This document shows positions 1 through 7,736 of a DNA stretch of 64,000 nt, piece by piece. The position numbers and the translations under genes were made by a program. Every line of letters begins with the position of its first letter. Positions within the stretch are counted from its first letter, which is position 1. Below the pieces are notes generated by a model. That model was given only the letters and a program-made list of their open reading frames with translations. It was not told where the DNA came from and made no database searches. Source of the stretch: Ferrimonas sp. YFM. GTDB taxonomy: Bacteria > Pseudomonadota > Gammaproteobacteria > Enterobacterales > Shewanellaceae. The DNA is taken from the NCBI RefSeq assembly GCF_030296015.1, contig NZ_AP027368.1:2108001-2172000 (forward strand), read 5' to 3'.

Positions 1-435
1 AAGACCGGCAAGTTTCTGCCCAAGGACCCCAAGGCGCGCTCCAGGGCCATTCAGTGGCTGATGTTCCAGATGGGGGGCGTGGGCCCCATGATGGGTCAGG
101 CCAATGTGTTCTATCGATACTTCCCTGAGAAGATCCCCGCTGCCATTGAACGCTACCAGAAAGAGGGCCGGCGCCTGTTTGAGGTGATGGACAGCCAACT
201 GGCCAAGACACGATATCTGACCGAAGAGTACTCCATTGCCGACATGGCCACCTGGCCCTGGGTGCGCATCCATGAATGGAGTGGTATCTCCATCGAAGGT
301 CTGCCAAACCTCAAGCGCTGGCTGGATGAACTGGCGGAGCGCCCCGCTTGTCAGAAGGGCATTCTGGTGCCTCCTCCGTCGGAGATGAGTGATGAGGAGC
401 GGGCGGAGGCGATCGCCAAGATGGTCACCAAGTAG
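1..435 (+). CDS. Nu-class glutathione S-transferase (YfcG/YghU-like), C-terminal part
   Basis: The reading frame is open from the first base, so the N-terminal thioredoxin-fold half lies outside the window; 144 residues are visible. These form the all-helical GST C-terminal domain. The stretch with [12 protein letters not shown] followed by [14 protein letters not shown] and the [14 protein letters not shown] motif are typical of the bacterial Nu class, glutathione-dependent disulfide-bond oxidoreductases such as E. coli YfcG and YghU. Members reduce disulfides or peroxides with glutathione in the cytoplasm. The class is clear from the sequence; the substrate cannot be told, nor which of the two E. 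coli proteins is the closer relative. Confidence 0.88.
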   Translation, partial: KTGKFLPKDPKARSRAIQWLMFQMGGVGPMMGQANVFYRYFPEKIPAAIERYQKEGRRLFEVMDSQLAKTRYLTEEYSIADMATWPWVRIHEWSGISIEGLPNLKRWLDELAERPACQKGILVPPPSEMSDEERAEAIAKMVTK

Positions 436-491
436 ATCGATTTATGGGGTTTCTACGTATTGGGTAGACTGGCTCAGGATCAGGAGGCCCC

Positions 492-896
492 ATGCACATT
501 CACGCATACTGGCTCGGCGCCGCCGGGCTGATTCCCTTTATCGCCCTGCCAGTGATGATGGTGCTCGGTGCCATCTCTGCGGACACCGCCGTGATGGGAT
601 TTGCCCAGTACAGTGCCATCATTCTCTCTTTTTTGGGGGGCATTCACTGGTATCAGAGTGTCATCGCCCAGGCCCGGCCCTGGCAGACCTATCTGGCCAT
701 GGTGCCAAGCATTCTGGCTTGGGTAACCCTGGTGGGTCTGGGCCCGGTAAGTGCCTTACCCTGGCTGGCGGTGGGGTATTTGCTGATGCTGGTAAGCGAC
801 CGCTGGATTGAAGGCAAGCCCCAGGGATATGGCGGGTTGAGGCAGGGATTGACCGCCGTCGCCCTGATCATGCACCTGGCGTTCTGGCTGGCCTAA
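492..896 (+). CDS. DUF3429 family membrane protein
   Basis: A 134-residue hydrophobic protein with about four to five membrane segments. The central GGIHWYQSVIA and C-terminal GLRQGLTAVALIMHLAFWLA stretches fit the DUF3429 family of small inner-membrane proteins, whose function is unknown. Length is normal for the family. It starts 56 bases after the GST stop, in the same direction, so co-transcription is possible but not shown. A second reading frame that runs across the GST end and into this gene is a shadow and was not annotated. Confidence 0.8.
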   Translation: MHIHAYWLGAAGLIPFIALPVMMVLGAISADTAVMGFAQYSAIILSFLGGIHWYQSVIAQARPWQTYLAMVPSILAWVTLVGLGPVSALPWLAVGYLLMLVSDRWIEGKPQGYGGLRQGLTAVALIMHLAFWLA

Positions 897-980
897 TCAA
901 CCATTTGCTTCGGCATCGGTGCCCGGTCTGTGCTACCCTTCGCGCTCCCTGATTTGGGGTAGCGACATAGGAGATTGTCT

Positions 981-1526
981 GTGAAGGAGCACATTGCCCT
1001 GAGCCAGACCCGAGCCTGGGTAGAGCGGGTCATCATGAAGTACAACCTGTGCCCCTTTGCCCGTCGGGAGGTGGAGGCGGACAGCATACGTTACGCTGGG
1101 ATCGACGCGGCGGAGTTGCCCAGGGCACTGGAAGCGCTGTTTCTTGAGTGCCAATACCTGGATGGGCACCCGGAGGTGGCCACCACCCTCTGTGTTCTGA
1201 CCGGTGGCTTCAGCGAGTTTGACCACTACCTCGAATTGGTGGAACTGGCCACCTCTTTGCTGCAGATGCAGGGTTATGACGGCGTTTATCAGTTGGCGAG
1301 TTTTCATCCGGATTACTGCTTTGCCGGAGAGCCGGAAGACGACCCGGCAAACTTCACCAACCGTTCTCCCTGGCCGACGATCCATCTGATTCGGGAAGAG
1401 AGTATGGCCAGGGCATTGGCTGAGTATGAGGACCCTGAGGGGATTCCGGAGCGCAACGTGGCCTTTGCCCGTAAGCGCGGGTCGGAATTTTTCCTGTCTC
1501 TGCTGGCGGGAATCAAGAAGCAGTAA
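981..1526 (+). CDS. DUF1415 domain-containing protein
   Basis: A soluble protein of 181 residues if started at the GTG at 981. That GTG has AGGAG (969-973) seven bases upstream; an in-frame TTG at 975 is too close to the same ribosome site. The sequence carries the conserved features of DUF1415: an N-terminal WVERVIMKYNLCPFARRE block, the FSEFDHYLELVELATSLL middle, a YQLASFHPDYCFAGE block and a C-terminal HLIREESM...IPERN block. The conserved cysteine, histidine and acidic residues hint at an enzyme or metal site, but no function is established. A strong terminator follows directly. Confidence 0.82.
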   Translation: MKEHIALSQTRAWVERVIMKYNLCPFARREVEADSIRYAGIDAAELPRALEALFLECQYLDGHPEVATTLCVLTGGFSEFDHYLELVELATSLLQMQGYDGVYQLASFHPDYCFAGEPEDDPANFTNRSPWPTIHLIREESMARALAEYEDPEGIPERNVAFARKRGSEFFLSLLAGIKKQ

Positions 1527-1530
1527 AGAG

Positions 1531-1552
1531 AAGGGCGCCAGCAGGCGCCCTT
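1531..1552. terminator. Bidirectional hairpin between DUF1415 gene and ybaK-like gene
   Basis: AAGGGCGCC-AGCA-GGCGCCCTT forms a perfect nine-pair stem with a four-base loop between two convergent genes. The flanking T/A runs are short, so strength is uncertain. Confidence 0.65.
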
Positions 1553-1570
1553 GTTGATCGCGCTAAAGTG

Positions 1571-2083
1571 CTACTGCCAGTCCCAGGCGCGGCGGGGTTT
1601 CTCATTGGCAACCGAGGTGGCGCTGAAGTGGCCATGGGCCTGGTTGGCCATCAGGGCCTGCATGCCGTTGCGGCTGATGCGGATCAGGTGTTCATGATCG
1701 CCCGCTTCGAGATAGATGTGATCCTCTTTACACAGGTCATCCTCGTAAACGGCCATCAGGTTGTAGGGCTTGCCCACGGGGGGCACGGCGCCCAACTCGC
1801 AGTCGCTGAACTGACCCTTTAGTTTGGATTCGGGGATCAGATGCAGCTCCCGCTTGAGCTGATCACTGAGCTTTTGAATCACCACCCGATTGGCTGCTGG
1901 CACCACCGCCAGGATTCGCCGCCCTTCGTTGTCCTCGAGAACTACGGACTTGGCGGTTTGTCTGGCCGGGACGCCGGCGTTGGTGGCGGACTGGATGGAA
2001 GACTGGCTGTGTGCGTGGGGAACCAACTGGTACTGCACCCCAAGGGAATCAAGATAGTCAATGACTTTGATGGCGGCACCCAT
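1571..2083 (-). CDS. YbaK/EbsC-type aminoacyl-tRNA deacylase-like protein
   Basis: A 170-residue protein of the YbaK/ProX editing-domain family, which hydrolyses mischarged aminoacyl-tRNAs in the cytoplasm. Recognisable are the N-terminal YLDSLGVQYQLVPHAHS strand region, the ARQTAKSVVLEDNEGRRILAVVPA block containing the family's conserved lysine, and the ELGAVPPVGKPYNL segment matching the conserved G-x-x-P-P-x-G loop. The start has a near-perfect ribosome site, AAGGAGG five bases before ATG. It is longer than the minimal domain, with a C-terminal extension. The exact amino acid edited cannot be judged from sequence; free-standing members act on Ala-, Pro- or Cys-tRNA. Confidence 0.8.
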   Translation of the reverse strand: MGAAIKVIDYLDSLGVQYQLVPHAHSQSSIQSATNAGVPARQTAKSVVLEDNEGRRILAVVPAANRVVIQKLSDQLKRELHLIPESKLKGQFSDCELGAVPPVGKPYNLMAVYEDDLCKEDHIYLEAGDHEHLIRISRNGMQALMANQAHGHFSATSVANEKPRRAWDWQ

Positions 2084-2171
2084 AGGAACCTCCTTGGTAT
2101 TGGGTCTCCCCTAAAGTGTATACCAGAGGTTGCCGATGGGTGGATAAAGCTGATTAGACTTTATCCCTCTT

Positions 2172-2627
2172 TCAGTTAAGCGGGTTGGGGGTGGCCTCTT
2201 CCGACGGGGCGACTTTGCAGACATAGACATCGAAGATGACGGTCTTTCCCGCCAGGGGGTGGTTGGCGTCCAGGGTCAGGGTGTCGCCATCGATCTCGGT
2301 CAGCGTCAGCTCCATGGGACCGTGATCGGTTTCGGCGTGAATTTGCATGCCTACTTTGAGCTGCTCGGCGCCCTTGATGATGGAGGCGTCCACCTGCTTG
2401 ACCATCTCGGGGTCGTGGTCACCAAAGGCCAGATCCGGGGTCAGGGTGACGGTAAGGTGGTCGCCGGCCTTGTGGCCCAACAGCACCTCTTCCAGGCCCT
2501 CTGCCAGATCGCCCTTGCCATGGACATACACCAGGGGATCGTTGCGTGAGACCACGTCCACCTTCTCTCCGGTGACCAGTCTAAGTGTGTAAGCGATGGA
2601 TACTACGCAGTTGTTTTCAATATTCAC
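2172..2627 (-). CDS. FKBP-type peptidyl-prolyl cis-trans isomerase, SlyD-like
   Basis: A 151-residue protein that starts at GTG (2625-2627), with GGGAG upstream on the minus strand. The layout is FKBP with an inserted-in-flap domain: a GEKVDVVSRNDPLVYVHGKGDLAEGLEEVLLGHKAGD core, then the flap insertion containing LAFGDHDPEMV, then a HPLAGKTVIFDVYVCKV return strand. This is the SlyD/FkpB arrangement of prolyl isomerase plus chaperone. The His/Cys-rich metal-binding tail of E. coli SlyD is absent; the protein ends in a short acidic, proline-containing tail. It therefore probably folds proteins rather than donating nickel. It has its own terminator-separated unit. Confidence 0.85.
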   Translation of the reverse strand: MNIENNCVVSIAYTLRLVTGEKVDVVSRNDPLVYVHGKGDLAEGLEEVLLGHKAGDHLTVTLTPDLAFGDHDPEMVKQVDASIIKGAEQLKVGMQIHAETDHGPMELTLTEIDGDTLTLDANHPLAGKTVIFDVYVCKVAPSEEATPNPLN

Positions 2628-2683
2628 TTTCTGCTCCCGTGGAGGCTAGGGCTCCAGCATACTGCATCCCATCGGTTCGCGCA

Positions 2684-2712
2684 TAGAAAAAGGGTACCCA
2701 TGGGCACCCTTT
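2684..2712 (-). terminator. Terminator of the maoP-ATP-grasp-QEGLA operon
   Basis: On the minus strand AAAGGGT...ACCCTTT with an inner self-complementary CCCATGGG is followed by a T run. It lies 13 bases past the QEGLA gene stop and before the FKBP gene. Confidence 0.75.
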
Positions 2713-2724
2713 ATTGTTATCAGA

Positions 2725-4722
2725 TCAGTGAAGCAGACTTTTGACCAGATACTGGATAATTGGATCTTCGTTTCCTTCCGGGTGCAACGCCACCAGTGAG
2801 GTTGGCGCCGTGATCCAGTTTCGTTGGCAAAGCTCCTCAAGCAGGTCAAGGTTATCCACTGACGCCTTGCCCGCAAGCAAGGGCTCCAGAGCGCGGTTGC
2901 CGGAGAGCGTCAGAATATTCAGGAACCCCGTTAGGTACTGATAATCTTTGGTCAGACCGCCTGAACGGTACACCCTGACCGCGACGTCAAAGGCGCTGTC
3001 AGTGCTCAATCTGGCTTCTTCAATCAGCCTTTGCATGGTCAGATCGAAGTTATCGTCGACCAGCATCGAATCGACGGCGAGTACCCTGCTGGCCAGCATC
3101 TTAAGCCTGTCCAGAGTCAGGGTACCTCCGCAGTACTCGGCCATGATCGCCAAGCCCTCCTGAGTGTGGTTGCTGCCTGGGAGGCCCAGGTTCAGCACCT
3201 GTAAGGGCTGCCGGCGTCCGTTCAGGGTGGTCGCGACGTGGATGCCCAGCTCATGTAGCTCCAGTGCCGATAACTCCTGATCGGTATAGCTGCGATTCTT
3301 GTTGATCAGAAGTCTTGGTTTGCCCCGGCCCGATACCACCATCGCTTTGGCTGCCATGCGGCCGCTCAGTTGTACTTGACACTTCAATCCCCAGCTGTCG
3401 GCGCATAACTGAAGGCGATGCACCGCCTGTTCGGCATTGATCGCCGACTGTGGTTGCTCCTCCTTCAGGGGGGCAGCCTGGAGGAGAAATCGAGCCTTTT
3501 GCACCGCTTCAACATCCGGTCTGCCGTAATAGCGCAGACTGGCGTAGCGAAACTCCTCCTTGCCCACGTTGGTCAGCATATCCACCCTGCGGGACAGGTT
3601 GTCCGCAATCCCCTGATACAGGGTGCGAATCGCTGGGTCCGATATCCTGTCGAAGGGAAGCTGGTAGAGCTTCTCTTTAAACAGGAAAGGGTCGACGGCC
3701 AGAGGCTTGTACTTAAACCTGGGGCTGAAGCGACGGCAACCACCGCGAAAACGGCGCCGTTCCTGTTCGATATTCAGCGGAGTCAGGTAGGGCAGGGTTT
3801 CCAGTCCCTTTCCTATGGAAGCCAACTGCCTGTCCAACTCCAGCACATCTTGATCAATGACCTGGCTCAGCATCTGGTGCTTGCTTGCCTTGGACCTTTT
3901 GTTGTGGCGCCTTGCGAAGTAGGCCGCAGTCTGGGCGAAGGCTTCTTTCATACCCAGGCTCAGGTCCTGAACCACGAGCGGAAACATGGTGCCACTCTCT
4001 TCGTCCATATAGACCTTTTTAACCTCAGTGGGCAGCACCAGTGTGCGATCAAACCGAGCATTGGTGTGTGCTATCAGATATCCACGTCCCTGGAACACGT
4101 CATCAAGCTTTGATTCCACTTTGACATCGGACAGCTTAATCCGGTTGAGCTCACGGTTGAAACGCTCGACGACAGTCCCCCATCGCTCCATATCGATCTG
4201 GGCAGTACCCACATTGAACAGCGGCACCTGACGCTCAATGCGTTTGTGGTTGTAGCTGTGAATGTCAAATACCAGCACATTAGGGAACAGTGCCTCCAGC
4301 TTGGTCAACAAGGCATCGTATAATTTGTAGAAGCACTGGTGTTTCAGGTGACTCCGTTCCCTCTGCCTGCCGCTTAACGGCCTTTGCCACACCTGCCGGC
4401 TCCAGGCCGAGCGGTAGTAGGTGCTCAGGGCCCTGGGGCGGTTCAGGTCATACTCGAACCTCGAGTCTCGGCCCACCAGCGTGATGGGCTGAGACGAGAT
4501 GAACTGGTCAGTAGCCGGATCTTCCTCGTAGAATCTGTCTTTGTTGGACAGCAGACAGTTGTCCAGAAGATCCTGTCTCAATTGTCCTCCTGCGTGAATG
4601 GCTGCGGCCACCACGGGCATGTAGGCATCAATTTTGACTTCCAGGCATTCCTCCACCACTGCGGTGAAGGGCGTGGCGGCCTCGATTAAATCGATCGCTT
4701 CAGTCAGGGATAATGTTTGCAT
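2725..4722 (-). CDS. N-formylglutamate amidohydrolase-like / QEGLA-motif (DUF1704, MATCAP-like) metallopeptidase fusion
   Basis: A 665-residue two-part protein. Residues about 30-260 resemble N-formylglutamate amidohydrolases, with AAAIHAGGQ near 40 and VFDIHSYNHKR near 151-161 carrying likely metal and substrate residues. Residues about 310-665 match the family named 'flavohemoglobin expression-modulating QEGLA motif protein' (DUF1704), related to eukaryotic MATCAP tyrosine peptidases: HELGIH at 490-495 gives the HExxxH zinc motif and HTQEGLAIMAEY near 519-530 gives the third ligand and the name motif. The start overlaps the end of the upstream ATP-grasp gene by 23 bases, which indicates translational coupling. 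Substrate unknown; the pairing suggests removal and addition of an amino acid or peptide tag. Confidence 0.85.
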   Translation of the reverse strand: MQTLSLTEAIDLIEAATPFTAVVEECLEVKIDAYMPVVAAAIHAGGQLRQDLLDNCLLSNKDRFYEEDPATDQFISSQPITLVGRDSRFEYDLNRPRALSTYYRSAWSRQVWQRPLSGRQRERSHLKHQCFYKLYDALLTKLEALFPNVLVFDIHSYNHKRIERQVPLFNVGTAQIDMERWGTVVERFNRELNRIKLSDVKVESKLDDVFQGRGYLIAHTNARFDRTLVLPTEVKKVYMDEESGTMFPLVVQDLSLGMKEAFAQTAAYFARRHNKRSKASKHQMLSQVIDQDVLELDRQLASIGKGLETLPYLTPLNIEQERRRFRGGCRRFSPRFKYKPLAVDPFLFKEKLYQLPFDRISDPAIRTLYQGIADNLSRRVDMLTNVGKEEFRYASLRYYGRPDVEAVQKARFLLQAAPLKEEQPQSAINAEQAVHRLQLCADSWGLKCQVQLSGRMAAKAMVVSGRGKPRLLINKNRSYTDQELSALELHELGIHVATTLNGRRQPLQVLNLGLPGSNHTQEGLAIMAEYCGGTLTLDRLKMLASRVLAVDSMLVDDNFDLTMQRLIEEARLSTDSAFDVAVRVYRSGGLTKDYQYLTGFLNILTLSGNRALEPLLAGKASVDNLDLLEELCQRNWITAPTSLVALHPEGNEDPIIQYLVKSLLH

Positions 4723-5743
4723 CGAGGATCGCCTGACGGTAATCGGATTTGCGTTGCAGCAGCAGTTCGCGGCTGTTGATGATGTTTTCCACCCAGTCGA
4801 TCACCTGCCTCTGCAGCCGGGTGCGGTTGAGTTTGTTGATCCGGGTGATGCCACCGGGACTCAGGACATTGACTTCCAGGAGCTTGTCACCGATCACATC
4901 CAGGCCAACGAAGTAGAGGCCGTCACGAACCAGTTTGGGGCCCACAGTGGCGCACAGCTGTTTCTCCTGGCGTGTCAGGGTATGCTTGACCTCCTTGCCC
5001 CCGGCATGGATGTTTGAGCGTACATCCCCTTTGGCAGGAACCCTGCGCATGGCACCGATAGGTTCGCCATTAAGCATCAGGATCCGCTTATCGCCCTCTT
5101 CAGCGCCCTCAATGTAATCTTGCAGGATCACATAGTTACTCTTGTCGCCGCTTCCGATGTAGTAGTCCAACAGAGAGCTAACACTTTGTTGTGCGCTCTT
5201 CTCGATTACGATGACACCGTGTCCGCCATAGCCGTTCAGCGGCTTCAGGATCATCTTGCCTGCGTCGTTCTCTTCCAATACCTGCATCAGGTACTCCTTG
5301 TTCTTGGAGACATGGGTATTGGGAATGAACTGACTGGCAGGCCCGGACCAGCCAGCGGTGTACAGCTTGTTGTTGGCAATGCGCAGGCCCTCCAGATCAT
5401 TAATGATCAGAGTGTCCTGCTTAATGGAGTCCAGGAAGTTCAGTGCAAGGGTGTCCAGAGGCGGATTGGCTCGCATGAAGATGCAGTCAAATCCCGCCAT
5501 CGGCAGTTTTACCCGGCGCATCTCAGCGGTTGCGTAGAAACGCTCCGCTTTATCAGAGACCGCACGGCTTTTGATGATGACATCGCAAAAGCCATACACG
5601 GTAGAATCGCGCATGGTCAGGCTGTTGGGCGTGGTTATTGCTACGGTATGTCCCCGAATGGCGCACTCGTGGATGAGGCGCAGTGTGGAGTCAAAGGCAG
5701 GGTCGATACGCTGCCATGGGTACATGAGGAAACAGATGTTCAT
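4700..5743 (-). CDS. Glutathione synthetase-like / RimK-like ATP-grasp ligase
   Basis: A 347-residue ATP-grasp protein with a glutathione-synthetase-like plan. The N-terminal pre-ATP-grasp domain (MNICFLMYPWQRIDP) is followed by MILKPLNGYGGHGVIVI, the ATP-binding glycine loop, then RILMLNGEPIGAMRRVPAKGDVRSNIHAGG and LLEVNVLSPGGI, which carries the metal-binding N-x-x-S-P-G-G residues. Such enzymes join a carboxylate to an amine using ATP. The gene sits in the middle of an operon, 15 bases after maoP and overlapping the QEGLA peptidase. A true GshB is usually about 315 residues, so an amino-acid or peptide ligase acting on another substrate is as likely. The partner peptidase suggests an add/remove cycle. 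Confidence 0.82.
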   Translation of the reverse strand: MNICFLMYPWQRIDPAFDSTLRLIHECAIRGHTVAITTPNSLTMRDSTVYGFCDVIIKSRAVSDKAERFYATAEMRRVKLPMAGFDCIFMRANPPLDTLALNFLDSIKQDTLIINDLEGLRIANNKLYTAGWSGPASQFIPNTHVSKNKEYLMQVLEENDAGKMILKPLNGYGGHGVIVIEKSAQQSVSSLLDYYIGSGDKSNYVILQDYIEGAEEGDKRILMLNGEPIGAMRRVPAKGDVRSNIHAGGKEVKHTLTRQEKQLCATVGPKLVRDGLYFVGLDVIGDKLLEVNVLSPGGITRINKLNRTRLQRQVIDWVENIINSRELLLQRKSDYRQAILDANIIPD

Positions 5744-5758
5744 TAAGCCTGTCCAAAA

Positions 5759-6097
5759 TTAATCGTCATCAATTGGGCTGTTCAGATCGACGCTGACGTT
5801 ACTGTCGTGCAGCGTATAGATCTTTGGTTTGCCATTGGCCAACCTCTGGTATTTCAGCCATACACGTTCCAGAGGTGTTTCGGGATCTGCCTTGGCCTGA
5901 CACACCTGCTGAAAATGGTGCTCTGTGTCAGATTGAGGCTCAAGAAGACCAGTTGCTAACCCCTGCATGGTGGTACCAAAACTGGTGAGCAGATGGCTCT
6001 CTCCAATGGTGAAGTCACCGGAGCGATTAAATCCTCTGGCATATCTGTTGTTGTCCACAAACAGCTTGCTACCGAATCGAAAATCGACATCAGACAT
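5759..6097 (-). CDS. maoP: MaoP (DUF413/YifE) Ori-macrodomain organisation protein
   Basis: A 112-residue protein that matches E. coli YifE/MaoP in plan: FVDNNRYARGFNRSGDFTIGESHLL near the start, then ERVWLKYQRLANGKPKIYTL. In E. coli MaoP acts with the maoS DNA site to let distant regions interact within the Ori macrodomain. The gene is divergent from an hdfR-type LysR gene exactly as in enterobacteria, which supports the call. Unlike E. coli, the gene heads an operon with an ATP-grasp ligase and a QEGLA-motif peptidase downstream, with only a 15-base gap. Confidence 0.88.
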   Translation of the reverse strand: MSDVDFRFGSKLFVDNNRYARGFNRSGDFTIGESHLLTSFGTTMQGLATGLLEPQSDTEHHFQQVCQAKADPETPLERVWLKYQRLANGKPKIYTLHDSNVSVDLNSPIDDD

Positions 6098-6265
6098 AAC
6101 AAATCCCGATAAAGATTAAATATTTCAATGTATTGATGGTGTCTGCTCAAGGCATGAGATCGCGCGAAAGATAGATCTGAAACCCGATAAAGAAAAACGA
6201 TAAATTTCTATCGTCTCCACAAAAATTCGTTGTTAACATCGGCGCAGAAACCCGTTGGAGTCGCC
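6098..6265. promoter_or_regulatory. hdfR/maoP divergent control region with repeats
   Basis: This AT-rich spacer must hold promoters for both genes. CCCGATAAAGA occurs twice in direct orientation (about 6104-6115 and 6183-6193). CGATAAATTTCTATCG at 6198-6213 is an imperfect palindrome with five-base perfect arms (CGATA...TATCG), a plausible LysR-type operator for HdfR or a maoS-like site. I cannot tell which without comparing homologous spacers. Confidence 0.5.
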
Positions 6266-7156
6266 ATGGACGTCAAAGTCTTTAAAACCTTTCTGGAAGT
6301 GGCCAAAGAGCGTCACTTTGGCCGGGCCGCAAACAGCCTGAATATTACCCAGGCGGCTGTCAGTGCCCGAATAAAACAGCTGGAGGAGTTCTTCGATGCG
6401 ACTCTGTTTGTGCGCCAGCGCAACAACATCCGCCTCACCTCCACCGGTGAGCGGTTGGTGCGTTATGCCGAGGTGATGGTCAATACCCTGCAGCAGGCCA
6501 AGGATGATCTGAAGCTGGCTAAGGGGGAGCAGGCCCAGTTGACGTTAGCGGGCACCCCCAACATCTGGGATGCCTATCTTCAGCACTGCCTGGGGTTGAT
6601 CACAGAGTCGATGAGCGGTTACGCCTTCAGTGCCGATACCCTGAGTCAGGAGCAGGTGAACCGGGCGTTGCTGCAGCGCACCCTGGATATGGGGATCCTG
6701 TTTGAGCCGGTGAAGTCTGAGCTGCTGGAGTGCAAGGCGGTGGCCAGGCTGGAGTTGGTCCTGGTGAGTTCCCGTCAGGAGGCTGCGGAGCTGGCGCTCA
6801 GTGGGGAGTACATCTTTGTGGATTGGGGCGTGCAGTTTGCTCAGGCCCATGCTGAGGCGCATGCGGGTTCTGTGCCCCCGGCGATGCGGACCAGCAGTGC
6901 CCGCATCGCCCTGGACATACTATTGAAAAGGGGCGGCGCCGCCTATCTGCCACTCTCCATGGTGGAGCCTTTCCTGGAGAATGAGCAGCTGTTCAGGCTG
7001 AGTGAGGGCAGCCTGATTGAGCGGGAGATATACCTGGCCTACCGAAAGGACTCGCCATTGCTGGATGGCATCCTCAGAGTGCAGGCCAGGCTGTCTGCTA
7101 CCTCGCCGGCAGGGGGCTATACCCTGCAGGCCGCCGCCGACAACCTTCAGTCGTGA
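6266..7156 (+). CDS. hdfR: LysR-family regulator HdfR
   Basis: A 296-residue LysR-type transcription factor started at the ATG at 6266, which has TTGGAG five bases upstream. The HTH (KTFLEVAKERHFGRAANSLNITQAAVSARIKQLEE) and the following LFVRQRNNIRLTSTGERLVRYAE closely follow E. coli HdfR, a repressor of flhDC and activator of gltBD there. Divergence from maoP repeats the enterobacterial arrangement and strengthens the ortholog call. The C-terminal ligand domain is shorter on recognisable motifs. The regulon in this organism is not visible from the window beyond likely autoregulation and control of maoP. Confidence 0.87.
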   Translation: MDVKVFKTFLEVAKERHFGRAANSLNITQAAVSARIKQLEEFFDATLFVRQRNNIRLTSTGERLVRYAEVMVNTLQQAKDDLKLAKGEQAQLTLAGTPNIWDAYLQHCLGLITESMSGYAFSADTLSQEQVNRALLQRTLDMGILFEPVKSELLECKAVARLELVLVSSRQEAAELALSGEYIFVDWGVQFAQAHAEAHAGSVPPAMRTSSARIALDILLKRGGAAYLPLSMVEPFLENEQLFRLSEGSLIEREIYLAYRKDSPLLDGILRVQARLSATSPAGGYTLQAAADNLQS

Positions 7157-7356
7157 GCCTCGTGGCAGCTCAGACAGCTCATGCCTTCGGTGTCCATGTG
7201 TTCAGACTCGGCCATATCCTCTGAGGTATGGCAGCTCTGACACTCGGCATCATTGCCGAAGGCGGGCGGAACAGCGATAAGCGCCGCCAGCAGCAGGGGT
7301 ATCGACAGGACCACGGCCCAGGGGATAGGGCGGGGCATGTATCTGAGCTTACTCAT
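7147..7356 (-). CDS. Small membrane-anchored or secreted diheme c-type cytochrome
   Basis: A 69-residue protein started at the ATG at 7354-7356, which has AAGGAG five bases upstream on the minus strand; an upstream in-frame start lacks this. Residues about 8-32 form a signal or anchor helix (PIPWAVVLSIPLLLAALIAVPPAFG). The mature part holds two heme-binding motifs, CQSCH and CLSCHEAHD, within only about 37 residues. Such compact double-CXXCH proteins shuttle electrons in the periplasm of multiheme-rich genera like Shewanella and Ferrimonas. The stop overlaps the end of hdfR by ten bases, convergently. No partner oxidoreductase lies next to it. Confidence 0.75.
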   Translation of the reverse strand: MSKLRYMPRPIPWAVVLSIPLLLAALIAVPPAFGNDAECQSCHTSEDMAESEHMDTEGMSCLSCHEAHD

Positions 7357-7736
7357 GAGTACTCCTTGGCTTGGTGACGAAATCGGGACTGGCTTCAGCA
7401 TAACCAGCGGAACCCTGATGGACTCTGAACGAGCCGACGGTGTATTTATCGGTTATATCTTCAGCAGAACTCGCTGTAACTCCTTTCTATTCCTACTTTT
7501 TCTTTACATTTTCCCCTGGAGGATCCGGCGGTGAACATCAGTTCATTAACGCACAAATTTTCAACGGTGCGGGCAGCTCAGGATCCTCTGCTGCCAAATG
7601 GATGTTTATTTGGGAAATACCGCTGTTTATGACAGAAAGCCGCCGCCTTGAGCCCTGTGGAGGCTTGTTGCTAGTGTAGGGAGGACAAAACATACCGGGC
7701 CTGGAAACGGCCCCGAACAATAATAAGGAAATCGTT
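7357..7736. other. 380-base intergenic region before the symporter gene
   Basis: No convincing gene. It holds TGAAC-ATCA-GTTCA (7532-7545), a perfect five-base inverted repeat, and a short hairpin GGGCC...GGCCC (7697-7713) just before the symporter ribosome site. I looked for a glycine riboswitch, common before this transporter class, and saw none. Confidence 0.5.

Noticed and set aside
933-1385. Long minus-strand open frame opposite the DUF1415 gene
   Set aside because: Antisense shadow of a GC-rich gene; no ribosome site or family features.
7357-7736. Glycine riboswitch before the symporter
   Set aside because: The paired aptamer core sequences typical of the class were not seen; only short hairpins are present.
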